This document shows positions 7,602 to 15,626 of a DNA stretch of 23,350 nt, one piece after another. This stretch comes from DASRVA01 sp050732935 (GTDB taxonomy: Bacteria > Gemmatimonadota > Gemmatimonadetes > JACCXV01 > JAHWKZ01). Position numbers and translations under genes: made by a program. How positions within the stretch are numbered: position 1 is the stretch's first letter; every line of letters begins with the position of its first letter. The DNA is taken from positions 1-23,350 of the forward strand of contig JBOHRW010000003.1 in assembly GCA_050732935.1 (NCBI GenBank). The letters run 5' to 3'. The notes below the pieces were generated by a model that had not been told where the DNA came from, searched no databases, and worked only from the letters and a program-made list of their open reading frames with translations.

Positions 7602-8633
7602 TCAGGCGTTCGATGGAGAAACGATGAAGCCGACCCTGCGCTTGACTTCCTGAACCTTGGGCTCGGCCACCTCGCGGGCGCGAGCCGCACCGTTCTGGAG
7701 GATGCTTTCAAGCTCGGATGGATCCGCCACAAAGCTACGGTAACGCTCACGAACGGGTCGCAAGGCTTCGATCACGACCTCGGCGACCTCGCGCTTCAGG
7801 GCGCCGTATCCCTTCCCCTCGAACTGGGCTTCAATACTCGGGCGATCGTAGTCCGTCAATAGCTCATAGATCTCGAGCAGATTGTTGACGCCGGCCTTCT
7901 CGTGGGCGTCGCTGAAGACGATCTCGCGACCACTGTCGGTAACCGCGCGCGAGATGACCGCGCGGATCTCGTCCGGTTCATCGATCAGTCGCACCGCATG
8001 CCCACGGATGTGCGCGTCGCGCTTGCTCATCTTCCGGGCCGGATTATCGAATGCCCGGATGCGAGCTCCCCGCTCCGGGATGACCGCTCTTGGGAGGACG
8101 AACGTATCTCCATACCGGTGGTTGAAGCGCTGGGCGATGTCGCGGGCCAGCTCTACGTGTTGCTTCTGATCCTCGCCGACCGGGACTTCGTCTGCGTCGT
8201 ACAGCAGGATGTCGGCGGCCTGGAGAACCGGGTACGCGAGCAGGCCCGTACCTACGCTCTCGCGTTCTGCCGATACGGTCTTGAACTGGGTCATCCGCTC
8301 CAGCCAGCCGACGGGGGTCACGCAACTCAGGATCCAGCAGCCTTCCGCATGCGCCCGCACGTGGCTCTGCACGAAGATCGTGCTCATCGAGGGATCGAGG
8401 CCCGCGGCGAGATAGACGGCCGCCGCCTCGCGCGTCTGACGGCGCAACGCATCCGGATCGGGCAGCTCCGTGATTGCGTGCAGGTCGACGATGCAGAAGA
8501 AGTTCTCTTTTGCATCCTGTTCGAGGGCCCAACGGCGGAGCGCACCGAGATAATTGCCCAGATGCAACGTCCCGGATGGCTGAATGCCCGAGAAGACGCG
8601 CGGGCGGCGCCGATTGGGCGAGTCAACCCTCAT
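7602..8633 (-). CDS. trpS: Tryptophan--tRNA ligase
   Basis: The 343-residue protein is a complete class Ic aminoacyl-tRNA synthetase that charges tRNA-Trp in the cytoplasm. It carries FSGIQPSGTLHLGNYLGA with the HIGH-type motif at residues 23-27, the tryptophan-pocket region around GWLERMTQFK (109-118) and the YPVLQAADILLYDADEVPVGEDQKQH block. The KMSKS loop appears as KMSKR (201-205), where the usual final Ser is Arg. The length matches bacterial TrpRS. The ATG at 8633 is used; the ribosome site is weak (GGGA). Dodecin lies 56 bases upstream on the same strand. This is the only clear housekeeping gene in the window. Confidence 0.97.
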   Translation of the reverse strand: MRVDSPNRRRPRVFSGIQPSGTLHLGNYLGALRRWALEQDAKENFFCIVDLHAITELPDPDALRRQTREAAAVYLAAGLDPSMSTIFVQSHVRAHAEGCWILSCVTPVGWLERMTQFKTVSAERESVGTGLLAYPVLQAADILLYDADEVPVGEDQKQHVELARDIAQRFNHRYGDTFVLPRAVIPERGARIRAFDNPARKMSKRDAHIRGHAVRLIDEPDEIRAVISRAVTDSGREIVFSDAHEKAGVNNLLEIYELLTDYDRPSIEAQFEGKGYGALKREVAEVVIEALRPVRERYRSFVADPSELESILQNGAARAREVAEPKVQEVKRRVGFIVSPSNA

Positions 8634-8689
8634 TCCCGATTCTCTACCGCCTGATGTCGTGTCAATGGGCCGGGGGTCAGCCGGTCATG

Positions 8690-8893
8690 TCAGTCCTGCA
8701 GGACGAACGTGACCTTCAGCAGCACCCGGTACTCGGTGATCGCCCCCTTCTCGATCACCACCTTCTGGCTCTTGATCCATGCCCCGGTGAGGTTCTGAAG
8801 GGTCTTCTCGGCCCGGGCGATCCCGGATTGGATCGCGTCCTCGAAGCTCTTCGGAGAGGAGGCCTGAATCTCGGTGACTTTTGCGACGGCCAT
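8690..8893 (-). CDS. Dodecin family flavin-binding protein
   Basis: The 67-residue protein matches dodecin over its full length. It opens MAVAKVTEIQASSPKSFEDA, continues with IQSGIARAEKTLQNLTGAW and KSQKVVIEKG, and ends YRVLLKVTFVLQD. The tryptophan in the GAW segment is the residue that stacks flavin in dodecins, which form dodecameric shells storing or buffering riboflavin/FMN. The ATG at 8893 is chosen over the longer open frame because dodecins start M-x-VAKV. GGAG lies upstream. A perfect 12-base palindrome, GTCCTGCAGGAC (8693-8704), covers its last codons; its role is unknown. It lies upstream of trpS. Confidence 0.92.
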   Translation of the reverse strand: MAVAKVTEIQASSPKSFEDAIQSGIARAEKTLQNLTGAWIKSQKVVIEKGAITEYRVLLKVTFVLQD

Positions 8894-9011
8894 GACACGC
8901 TCCAGTCTGGAGAATGAAGTTGAAAGGGTGGTGAAGGGAGATCGTGACCAACCTACCCTTAACTCAGCGTAACGAGAAGACATCGGCGGCAGGAGGAGGG
9001 GAAGGTGAGCC

Positions 9012-10025
9012 CTAGACGGGCCGACAGTCGAGGAGGCGGTCGAAATCCTCGGCCTCGTCGGGCCTGATTCCTATGGCACGCACACGACGGTGAAGACCGT
9101 ACGGACCTTGTGCCAGCCTCGGCTCGGAAAGCGTGAGCCAGCGCGTGGGCGTACCCAGAAGTGTGAGATTGAAGCTTTCCTTTCCGAACTTTGGCTTCTG
9201 GCGACCGACTTCTACGAGGCGCGCCCTTGGCACGCGCAGGGTGCAGCGAAACCCGGCCCGGATAAGGATACAATCATCGCTGACCAGGATCGGACGCAGG
9301 ACGGTTGCACGGTAGTCGGCGATCAACCACAGGGCGCCATAAGCCGTGCCGATCGTGAAGATCCACGCGGCGAGTGCGCTCCAGGTGAGAAGCAGGACGT
9401 GCACGGCGAACCCCTCGGCCGACATTACGAGCAGGAAAGCAAGCACGATTCCAGCATGCCCGCTACGCCGATGTTGCGTGATGGCGAACATGCCTGGTGG
9501 TACATGGGGCCGAGCCTGCCACGCCCCGAACGCATAGTAGAAGACGCCGATCTCCGAGGCGAAGACTGCCGCGACTCGGTCGTTCGGAACCAGCTCGAAA
9601 GCGGCGTGCCGGAGTTGTTCAAGGGGATCAGCAGCTTCATCCCGACGCGCCTTTCTCAATGCCCTCGCGGCATGCCACCCGATCCAGGCGAGCAGGCCGA
9701 GTTCCATGGGGACGACCAGCACTTCGAGGACGCGCAGCAGTTGATGGTGGTCCTCGGGAAGAACTTGGGACGCGGCCAACACGCTGAGGACGAGGACCGG
9801 GGCGAGCATCGTGATCGGCAGATTCCGACGACGAATGACGAGCAGATAGAACGCCAGCGGAACGACAACGGTCATGTCCAGTGTCAGGCCGACCGCGACC
9901 ACGCTCGCACGGTCCAGCTGCGGCAGCCGGCCGGCCACCGCCAGCGCGGCCGCGTACACGCCGGCCACGATGCCAAGGAAAATGAGGGAAGACCCGCGAA
10001 GGGGGTGTGCCTCCAGCGCTTTCAA
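9012..10025 (-). CDS. Polytopic membrane protein, function unknown
   Basis: I do not recognise a named family. The 337-residue protein has about six hydrophobic segments (roughly residues 13-33, 42-63, 70-88, 98-120, 190-210 and 214-236). A charged linker holding RKARRDEAADPLEQLRH lies in the middle. After the last membrane segment there is a soluble tail of about 100 residues. Its VLRPILVSDDCILIRAGFRC stretch and later beta-strands resemble bacterial PH-like domains that sit on membranes. The start is TTG, overlapping the DUF3224 stop as TTGA, which suggests translational coupling. It is the last gene of the sigma-factor operon. Confidence 0.75.
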   Translation of the reverse strand: MKALEAHPLRGSSLIFLGIVAGVYAAALAVAGRLPQLDRASVVAVGLTLDMTVVVPLAFYLLVIRRRNLPITMLAPVLVLSVLAASQVLPEDHHQLLRVLEVLVVPMELGLLAWIGWHAARALRKARRDEAADPLEQLRHAAFELVPNDRVAAVFASEIGVFYYAFGAWQARPHVPPGMFAITQHRRSGHAGIVLAFLLVMSAEGFAVHVLLLTWSALAAWIFTIGTAYGALWLIADYRATVLRPILVSDDCILIRAGFRCTLRVPRARLVEVGRQKPKFGKESFNLTLLGTPTRWLTLSEPRLAQGPYGLHRRVRAIGIRPDEAEDFDRLLDCRPV

Positions 10026-10549
10026 GGATCCTCGGGGCGGGTGTACTCGAACTCGTAGGAATGCTCTCCGTCGGCGGCAATGTTGATCACCATCTTGCCC
10101 GCCAGGCCCACCAGCTGATCGGTGCCGGAGTCCGGCACCACGGTGACCGTAAGCTCGGGGGCGCCACGGGTCATGGTGCCGCTGTGCTGGAGGATGAAGG
10201 TGCCGCGGCGGCCATGCAGCGTTCCGCTTACACGCTCGATCGCCACGTAACCGGCCGAGCCCTCGATGCCTGTGACGGCGGTCAGCATTTCGCCCTTGCT
10301 GGTCGCCTCGAGATCGCCGTGGAATTGTTTGTCGATCGACATCATGCCGAGGGTGGCGCCCTCCGCGTTGTCGTCCGTCTCCTCGGGGGTCAGCTTCACA
10401 TCAAACGTTCCGCTTGCACGATTCGTCACGACCGCCTCCGAACTCTTCTGCGCATAGGCCAGGGAGCCACAACCGAAGAAGAGCAAGCTTCCCGCGATCA
10501 CTCCAGTTGCGGCGCGAAATCGGTTCTCCATGCTCGATGCGCTATTCAC
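10022..10549 (-). CDS. DUF3224 domain protein with signal peptide
   Basis: The 175-residue protein starts with an export signal (FRAATGVIAGSLLFFGCGSLAYAQ). The mature part fits the DUF3224 barrel: ASGTFDVKLTPEE, LGMMSIDKQFHGDLEATSKG, EMLTAVTGIEGSAGYVAIER, then GRRGTFILQHSGTM and a C-terminal GKMVINIAADGEHSYEFEY. DUF3224 proteins have no proven activity. They are often coded near YCII, VOC and ECF sigma genes. The GTG at 10549 overlaps the RDD stop as GTGA. An internal ATG at 10531 is an alternative start that would still keep the signal peptide. Confidence 0.85.
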   Translation of the reverse strand: MNSASSMENRFRAATGVIAGSLLFFGCGSLAYAQKSSEAVVTNRASGTFDVKLTPEETDDNAEGATLGMMSIDKQFHGDLEATSKGEMLTAVTGIEGSAGYVAIERVSGTLHGRRGTFILQHSGTMTRGAPELTVTVVPDSGTDQLVGLAGKMVINIAADGEHSYEFEYTRPEDP

Positions 10550-11097
10550 CTGCGATCGCAGCCCTGTTTCAGTACGAAGGCTCCGGCCAGCCGGTCGTAG
10601 ACCGTTTGGCGAGTCGGGCTTATCAGCATGCTCATGATATAGATCGCGACCAGCAGCCAGACCAGAGCGAATCCTGCTGTAAAGATCGGAGATGTCTTAT
10701 CGAGGGCAAAGGAGACCTGCCAGATGCAGAGGTGTGCCAGCTCCCAGGGAATGAACTTCAGGACGGTGCGGCTCAAGGACCTTGTCAAGCTGATGCGCTC
10801 GCCGTCCATATCGGTGACTACCAGGTGCATCTTGCGCTTGCCCCATGACGCCTGCCAGGAAGAAGCTTCCAGCAGCGTGAAGTACAGGGTCACCGGGAGG
10901 GTCACGACGATGAACCCCGTTGCCTGGCCCCATATGGGGTTGTCGAATAGGCTGCGCGCGATGGACGGTAGAGTCCGACTCAGGATGCCACCAGCAACAA
11001 CCAGTACGACGAGGTAGATCGCGATCAACACGTAATCCAGCGCGAAAGCGAAAGATCGCAGACGCAGGCCGGCGTGAGTCCGCTCTGCGGCCGCCAT
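10546..11097 (-). CDS. RDD family membrane protein
   Basis: The 183-residue protein has an RDD-type layout. RLRSFAFALDYVLIAIYLVV gives the first membrane helix with its conserved Arg/Asp. A second hydrophobic segment (TGFIVVTLPVTLYFTLLEA) is followed by SWGKRKMHLVV, the family hallmark. The last helix precedes TVYDRLAGAFVLK. RDD proteins are usually unassigned transporters or accessory membrane proteins, some linked to Na+/H+ exchange. The ATG at 11097 lies nine bases after the acetyltransferase stop, and the gene overlaps the next by four bases, so it is clearly inside the operon. Confidence 0.9.
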   Translation of the reverse strand: MAAAERTHAGLRLRSFAFALDYVLIAIYLVVLVVAGGILSRTLPSIARSLFDNPIWGQATGFIVVTLPVTLYFTLLEASSWQASWGKRKMHLVVTDMDGERISLTRSLSRTVLKFIPWELAHLCIWQVSFALDKTSPIFTAGFALVWLLVAIYIMSMLISPTRQTVYDRLAGAFVLKQGCDRR

Positions 11098-11106
11098 TCG
11101 TGTCCG

Positions 11107-11556
11107 CTAGAGATCCTTGCGAAAACAGCGCACCAGTCCGACATCCGCGAAGCCAACGGCCTGATGGGCGGCGACGCTCACGACGTTCTCCGGATGTGAG
11201 TCTGATGCGAACTCGGTGCAGCCCCGATCGCGCGCCCATGCTTCGGCAGCGGCCACGAGCGCACGACCAATGCCCTGACGGCGGGCCTCGGGAGCCACAA
11301 ACCAACCCTCAAGGTAAGCGACCTGGTTGGACCGGCATCCTTCCGCACAGGGTCGGATGGAAAGCTCGACGAAGCCGACCAGATCCGACCGCTCGTCCTC
11401 TGCCACCAGGATCTCGAGGGGTTCCCGCGCATCACCCGCGAAGAACTGCGCAATTTCGTGTCGATGTTCCTCCTGCGAACCATCTGGCCAGAGAGTCACG
11501 CGTAATCGCAGCCATGCATCGCGATCTCTTCGATTTGCGGGACGGACGATTACCAT
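11107..11556 (-). CDS. AAC(6')-type aminoglycoside N-acetyltransferase (GNAT)
   Basis: The 149-residue GNAT protein resembles the chromosomal AAC(6')-I enzymes along its length. It has an N-terminal WLRLRVTLWPDGSQEEHRHE, then FVELSIRPCAEGCRSNQVAY, LEGWFVAPEARRQGIGRALV (acetyl-CoA motif A, with RRQGIG) and ASDSHPENVVSVAAHQAVGF near the end. Those enzymes use acetyl-CoA to modify the 6'-amino group of aminoglycosides. Substrate use here is inferred, and chromosomal relatives sometimes have other physiological targets. The ATG at 11556 has a good GGAGG site. It lies 49 bases after the sigma gene and nine before RDD, so its expression is probably tied to the ECF42 sigma. Confidence 0.85.
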   Translation of the reverse strand: MVIVRPANRRDRDAWLRLRVTLWPDGSQEEHRHEIAQFFAGDAREPLEILVAEDERSDLVGFVELSIRPCAEGCRSNQVAYLEGWFVAPEARRQGIGRALVAAAEAWARDRGCTEFASDSHPENVVSVAAHQAVGFADVGLVRCFRKDL

Positions 11557-11605
11557 CAGGTGTAACCTCCTCGACGCCAATGCTGGGGCGCAAGGATTGG
11601 ATTCG

Positions 11606-12897
11606 TCACGGTGCCTTCGGCATCGCCGACCCCTGCGCGCAAGCGACGGCACGCTCCAGCAGCAGCTCGCGCTCGCGTGCGTTCTGCGTGAGCGATGCCG
11701 CCCGCTCGAACTCCGCGCGTGCCTCATCGAAGCGGTCGAGCCTGGCGAGCAAGTGGCCGCGCACTGCCGGCAGGAGGTGGTAGGTCTCGAGCGACGGCTC
11801 CGAGGTCAGGGCATCGACGAGCTCGAGGCCCGCCGCGGGATCGAACGCCATCGAGACCGCGACCGCACGATTCAGCTCCACCACGGGTGAGGGAGCGAGT
11901 TGGGCGAGCGCGTCGTAGAGAACCGCGATGCGCGCCCAATTGGTTTCCTCGGGCGTTCGCACTCGCGCGTGACAGGCGGCGATCGCGGCCTGGAGGGCGT
12001 AGGGCCCGAGCGCGCCTCCGAGCTCCTCGGCACGCTGGAGCGCGGCGAGCCCGCGACGGATGAGAAGCTGATCCCAGCGTGCGCGGTCCTGATCGAGCAA
12101 CAGGACGGGCTCACCCGACGGGCCCATTCGCGCATGCGAGCGCGAGGCCTGTATTTCCATGAGCGCGACGAGGCCGTGACCTCCGGTTCCTCCGGGGCGA
12201 GCTCGGCCAGGATACGGCCGAGACGAAGCGCATCCTCGCATAGCGCGGGTCGCATCCAGTCGTCACCGGCGGTTGCCGAGTAGCCCTCGTTGAAGATGAG
12301 GTAGACAACCTCGAGCACCGAGGGCAGTCGAGCGGCGAGCTCGGCCCCGCGGGGGACCTCGAAGGGGACACGCGCCTCAGAGAGAGTCCGTTTCGCACGG
12401 ACGATTCGCTGGGCGAGGGTAGGCACCGGGACGAGAAACGCGCGTGCGATCTCCTCGGTGGTCAGGCCACCGAGCAGACGGAGCGTGAGCGCCACGCGTG
12501 CCTGGGTCGAGACAACGGGATGACAGGCCGTGAACATGAGGCCGAGCAGGTCGTCGCCGACATCATCGTCTATCGCGGCATCCAGGTTTGGGACCAACCT
12601 CTGCCGGCTCTGGAGCTCATGACCGAGCTCCTCGTGCTTGCGCTCGAGCCGCTTGCTTCGACGCAGCTCATCGATCGCACGACGCTTCGCGACGGCCATG
12701 AGCCAGGCACCCGGATTGTCCGGGACGCCCGACTCCGGCCATTTCTCGAGCGCGGCGACGAGCGCATCCTGGGCGAGATCCTCGGCAAGTCCGACATCGC
12801 TCACCATCCGAGCGATACCGGCGATGAGTCTGGCCGATTCAATCCTCCAGATCGCGTCGATGGCACGATTCGTAGTGGTAGCCGTCACGGCTACCAA
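11606..12897 (-). CDS. ECF42-type RNA polymerase sigma factor, with an apparent frameshift
   Basis: Two overlapping frames make one protein of about 430 residues, the usual length for ECF42 sigmas. The first has sigma region 2 (WRIESARLIAGIARMVSDVG, LAQDALVAALEKWPESGVPD, NPGAWLMAVAKRRAIDELRR) and region 4 (LTTEEIARAFLVPVPTLAQR). The DUF6596/TPR-like extension begins at LIFNEGYSATAGDDWMRPAL. After EEPEV (residue about 239, near 12177-12180) homology moves to the next frame, which continues HGLVALMEIQASR to the end. One missing base explains it. The extension is known to be needed for ECF42 activity, so a real frameshift would inactivate the factor. The start is TTG at 12897 with GGAGG 12 bases upstream. 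YCII lies 45 bases before it. Confidence 0.88.
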
Positions 12898-12942
12898 TCA
12901 GATCATTTTCCTCCGCCCATGCAAGTCTCAGGCGCGTCGCGC

Positions 12943-13368
12943 CTACTTCTGCGCGGCTGTCTGAGCGCGCAGGCGCTCCTCCTGCTCCTTGAGCTCGGGT
13001 GTCATCGCGGGACCAAAGTCCTCCGCCTCGAACACCTGGCGAATCTCGATCACGGACTCCTCGCCAGTTGGATTCGGGACGCGCTTCACCCATTCGATGG
13101 CCTCGTCTATCGACTTCACCTGAATCAGCCAGAACCCGGCGATCAGCTCCTTCGTCTCGGCAAAGGGCCCGTCGATGACGGTTCGCTTCCGTCCCGAGAA
13201 CTTGACGCGCGCGCCCTTCGAACTTGGTTGGAGCCCCTCCCCCGCGAGCATGACGCCAGCTTTCGCCAGCTCCTCGTTGAACCTCAGCATCTCGGTGAGG
13301 AGCTCCTCGCTGGGAGGTATCCCCGCTTCGGTATCCTCGTTGGCCTTGACAATGAGCATGAATCGCAT
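12943..13368 (-). CDS. YCII/DGPF family protein, partner of the ECF42 sigma
   Basis: The 141-residue protein opens MRFMLIVKANEDTEAG and carries the signature DGPF (residues 66-69) within IDGPFAETKELIAGFWLIQV, then SIDEAIEWVKRVPNP. This is the DGPF/YCII type found beside nearly every ECF42 sigma gene. Such proteins are small alpha-beta barrel dimers with no proven reaction; they are thought to be targets or partners of the sigma. The ATG at 13368 has GGAG eight bases upstream. It is the first gene of the operon and has an ECF42-type promoter directly upstream. Confidence 0.93.
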   Translation of the reverse strand: MRFMLIVKANEDTEAGIPPSEELLTEMLRFNEELAKAGVMLAGEGLQPSSKGARVKFSGRKRTVIDGPFAETKELIAGFWLIQVKSIDEAIEWVKRVPNPTGEESVIEIRQVFEAEDFGPAMTPELKEQEERLRAQTAAQK

Positions 13369-13450
13369 GGCCTACTCTCCTTCTGGTTTTACGTTTGCGG
13401 CTGTGGTGCCCGGACAGTCGACCGGGACTGTGACCAGGCTCTACTCATAC

Positions 13451-13477
13451 AACGAATGGGGCTGTAGGAAATCGACA
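13451..13477 (-). promoter_or_regulatory. ECF42-type promoter of the YCII-sigma operon
   Basis: On the minus strand TGTCGA (13477-13472) is followed by 17 bases and CGTT (13454-13451), about 83 bases before the YCII start. TGTCGA with a CGA/TC-like -10 is the form reported for ECF42 targets, including their own DGPF genes. Here the -10 is CGTT instead of CGTC. This implies autoregulation of the operon. Confidence 0.65.
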
Positions 13478-13481
13478 TTCT

Positions 13482-13491
13482 GAGAATTCTC
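13482..13491. promoter_or_regulatory. Palindrome just upstream of the ECF42 -35 element
   Basis: The perfect palindrome GAGAATTCTC ends four bases before the TGTCGA element. Its position suits an operator or activator site, but a ten-base palindrome can arise by chance. Confidence 0.25.
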
Positions 13492-13527
13492 TGGGGCAGT
13501 CGGCTGTGAGCGGCTTTGTTGCCCTTC

Positions 13528-14081
13528 TCATCGATCCATCCGCTCCGCGTACCCGCTGGCCTCAAGGAAGGCATCGCAATCCGTAAGGTGGAGGATAGCG
13601 AGCATCGCCTGCTGAATGTTCTCGACTCGGTCGTAGTAGCTTTTGGCGATCCGATACCCCATCCAGTATCCCAGGTTGGCCGGCCACTCGGGGTTCGAGG
13701 CTGCACGAACATCCAGTCGCCCGGCTCCCGATCGTGCATGTCTTCGCGGAACCGTTGCCACAGCGCTCGCTCATGCGACAGACCGCAACGCTCGGCATCG
13801 AGATTGCTGTGCCGACCCGTCGTCAACTCCGCGATCAGATCCGCCGAGCCTTCGCGCAGGGCGAGGGCGAGCAGGGTCTGGTCGGAACCATAGATCCGCC
13901 GGTACGTATCGACGCCCTGTACCAACGCCTGCTGGAAATGCGCGAGCTCGTGCAGGACAAGCGGTACCACATCCTCTGTCCGTTCGGAGAAGCGCTCGGT
14001 GGCGATGAGGACGCCCACGGAACGCGTCAGGCCGGCGGGCCCGTGATGTTCCGCCGGCATGCTGGAGACCAGATGCTTCAT
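13528..14081 (-). pseudogene. Remnant of a DUF2268-like zinc peptidase (5'-truncated, frameshifted)
   Basis: The first frame, from ATG at 14081, quickly reaches VGVLIATERFSERTEDVVPL and a zinc site VLHELAHFQQ (HExxH), then LALREGSADLIAELTTG with the third-ligand Glu. After GDWMF (about 13699-13712) homology moves to another frame, which continues NPEWPANLGYWMGYRIAKSY and ends GYAERMDR. One missing base explains the switch. Relatives are exported proteins with roughly 150 more residues and a signal peptide before this point, so the 5' part is also gone. The start overlaps the methyltransferase stop as ATGA. Probably non-functional. The family name is a best guess from the motif layout. Confidence 0.72.
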
Positions 14082-14836
14082 CCCTTCGGGCGTTTGCCGA
14101 AGAAGACCTCCAGCTCACCTGTTTGAAATTCCGAATGCTCGAAGGGGATCCTCTCTGCCTCGAAGCCGAGGTTCCCCAAGGTCCGCATCCAGATCTCGCG
14201 TGAGAACAGTCCCTCGATGTGCCGATCATGCTCGACGCGCGTAGAGCCATCCTCCATACGAAGAAGATACGCAAAGTCGACCGTGTAGATCGTATCCTCG
14301 GGATCGGGATCCCACACCCACTGCAGGTAGCGCAATCCCCGGTCTTCTCCGTCGTGACCGCCGTGACTGGTCGAGGAGCGGAAGTTCTCGCGCACGTGAT
14401 CGGGTGCGAAGAGCGCAACCCCACCCGGCTTGCAGTGCAAATACGCGGTCTCGAGCGCCCGGCGAAGGTCTCCCGTCGTCGTCATGTACGAGATCGCGTC
14501 GTGGACGAATACGCCGTCGAATTCGCGCCCAAGCCGCAGTGTCCGCATGTCGCCCTCGACGTGTTCGCAATCCGGATTGAGCGCCTGGCTGACCGCCAGC
14601 ATTACGGGGGAGCGGTCGACCAGGGTCAGCTGGAAATGGCGCTTCAGATGAAAGGCATTGTTGCCACCCCCGCTGCCCAGCTCGAGGAGGGTTCCGACCT
14701 CGCAGGCCGTCGTCAGCAAGCGGTGGTAGAAGCTCGCCTCCTCTGCATAGTCGCTCGGCGCGGAGAGAAGCGGCCACCATGACGCCAGCTCGTGATAGAG
14801 CTTCGGATGCTCGCGGATCAGCTCGGTTCGATTCAT
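14078..14836 (-). CDS. Class I SAM-dependent methyltransferase
   Basis: The 252-residue protein opens MNRTELIREHPKLYHELASW and has motif I TLLELGSGGGNNAFHLKRHF, an acidic strand LTLVDRSP, the GDMRTLRLGREFDGVFVHDA motif and a post-core HCKPGGVALFAPDHV strand. A later beta-rich insert (YLQWVWDPDPEDTIYTVDFA) suggests a small-molecule substrate. The target is unknown. It is the third gene of an apparent operon with an FAD monooxygenase and an alpha/beta hydrolase (25 bases from the hydrolase), a set typical of tailoring or breakdown of an aromatic or polyketide-like compound. Confidence 0.88.
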   Translation of the reverse strand: MNRTELIREHPKLYHELASWWPLLSAPSDYAEEASFYHRLLTTACEVGTLLELGSGGGNNAFHLKRHFQLTLVDRSPVMLAVSQALNPDCEHVEGDMRTLRLGREFDGVFVHDAISYMTTTGDLRRALETAYLHCKPGGVALFAPDHVRENFRSSTSHGGHDGEDRGLRYLQWVWDPDPEDTIYTVDFAYLLRMEDGSTRVEHDRHIEGLFSREIWMRTLGNLGFEAERIPFEHSEFQTGELEVFFGKRPKG

Positions 14837-14861
14837 GCCACTCCTGGACTCCAGACGCGGC

Positions 14862-15626
14862 TCAGCGGATACCTTCCAACAGCGCTGCCAGGGCCACGGG
14901 CTCGGTGCGGTTCGGGACGTGGCCGGCCTCCATCCTGAGCACCTGCCAGCCGCGAGCCGCGGCCCGCTCCGAGAAGGGAGTGAAGGGGTCGCGGGAAAGA
15001 CCAGGCTCCACGGTCAGGATGTAGGTGCCGGGGATCCTCCGCGCGGCGCGATTCGTCAGGACGAGCGGGTCGGTCATGGTTCTCAGTGGCTGCGGGACAT
15101 CCTTCGGGATCTGAGCGGCGGGGTCGACCCAGACGGGAGGGACCATGCCTGTATCGGCGTAGCGGTCGATCAGGGCTGCCGTCTCGGGGCGCGCCAGGAG
15201 TCTCATGCTTTCGCCGGAATCCGGCAGAAAGGCATCCATGTAGATCAGGTGCCGGATGCGCTCCGGGATCCGGTCGGCCACTCCGGTGATGACCATGCCG
15301 CCATAGCTGTGACCCACGAGGACGACATCCCGCAGGTCCTCCCAGACGAGCACGTTGACGATGTCCGTGATGTGCGTGTCGAGGCCGATACTCGGGGACG
15401 CGAGATGAACTCGCTCGCCGAGACCCGTCAAGGAAGGGCGGTAAACGAGGTGGCCGTGGCCTGTCAGAATGGAATCCACCTGACGCCAGTCCCAGCTTCC
15501 GCCCCACGCCCCATGGACAATGACATAGGTCGTCCGCGGCGGTGGAATAACGGGAGTCTGTGAAGACGGGGGATCGGCAACGTTCGCCACCAGCGGACCC
15601 AGGCAGAGGAGGAAACGCAGTCTCAA
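14862..15626 (-). CDS. Exported alpha/beta hydrolase (esterase/hydroxynitrile-lyase-like)
   Basis: The 254-residue protein has a short N-terminal hydrophobic leader and a full alpha/beta-hydrolase core. YVIVHGAWGGSWDWRQV holds the oxyanion HG (residues 38-39), VGHSYGGMV (104-112) is the nucleophile elbow with Ser107, and AGHVPN near the end supplies His236. The cap and GERVHLASPSIGLDTHITDI resemble plant-type esterases/hydroxynitrile lyases and bacterial EstC. The start is TTG at 15626, overlapping the monooxygenase stop as TTGA and preceded by GAGGAAGGGG, so translational coupling is likely. Confidence 0.87.
   Translation of the reverse strand: MRLRFLLCLGPLVANVADPPSSQTPVIPPPRTTYVIVHGAWGGSWDWRQVDSILTGHGHLVYRPSLTGLGERVHLASPSIGLDTHITDIVNVLVWEDLRDVVLVGHSYGGMVITGVADRIPERIRHLIYMDAFLPDSGESMRLLARPETAALIDRYADTGMVPPVWVDPAAQIPKDVPQPLRTMTDPLVLTNRAARRIPGTYILTVEPGLSRDPFTPFSERAAARGWQVLRMEAGHVPNRTEPVALAALLEGIR

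Noticed and set aside
8693..8704. Palindrome GTCCTGCAGGAC at the dodecin 3' end
   Set aside because: It lies in conserved dodecin codons and is short, so chance is sufficient; it is noted in the gene entry only.
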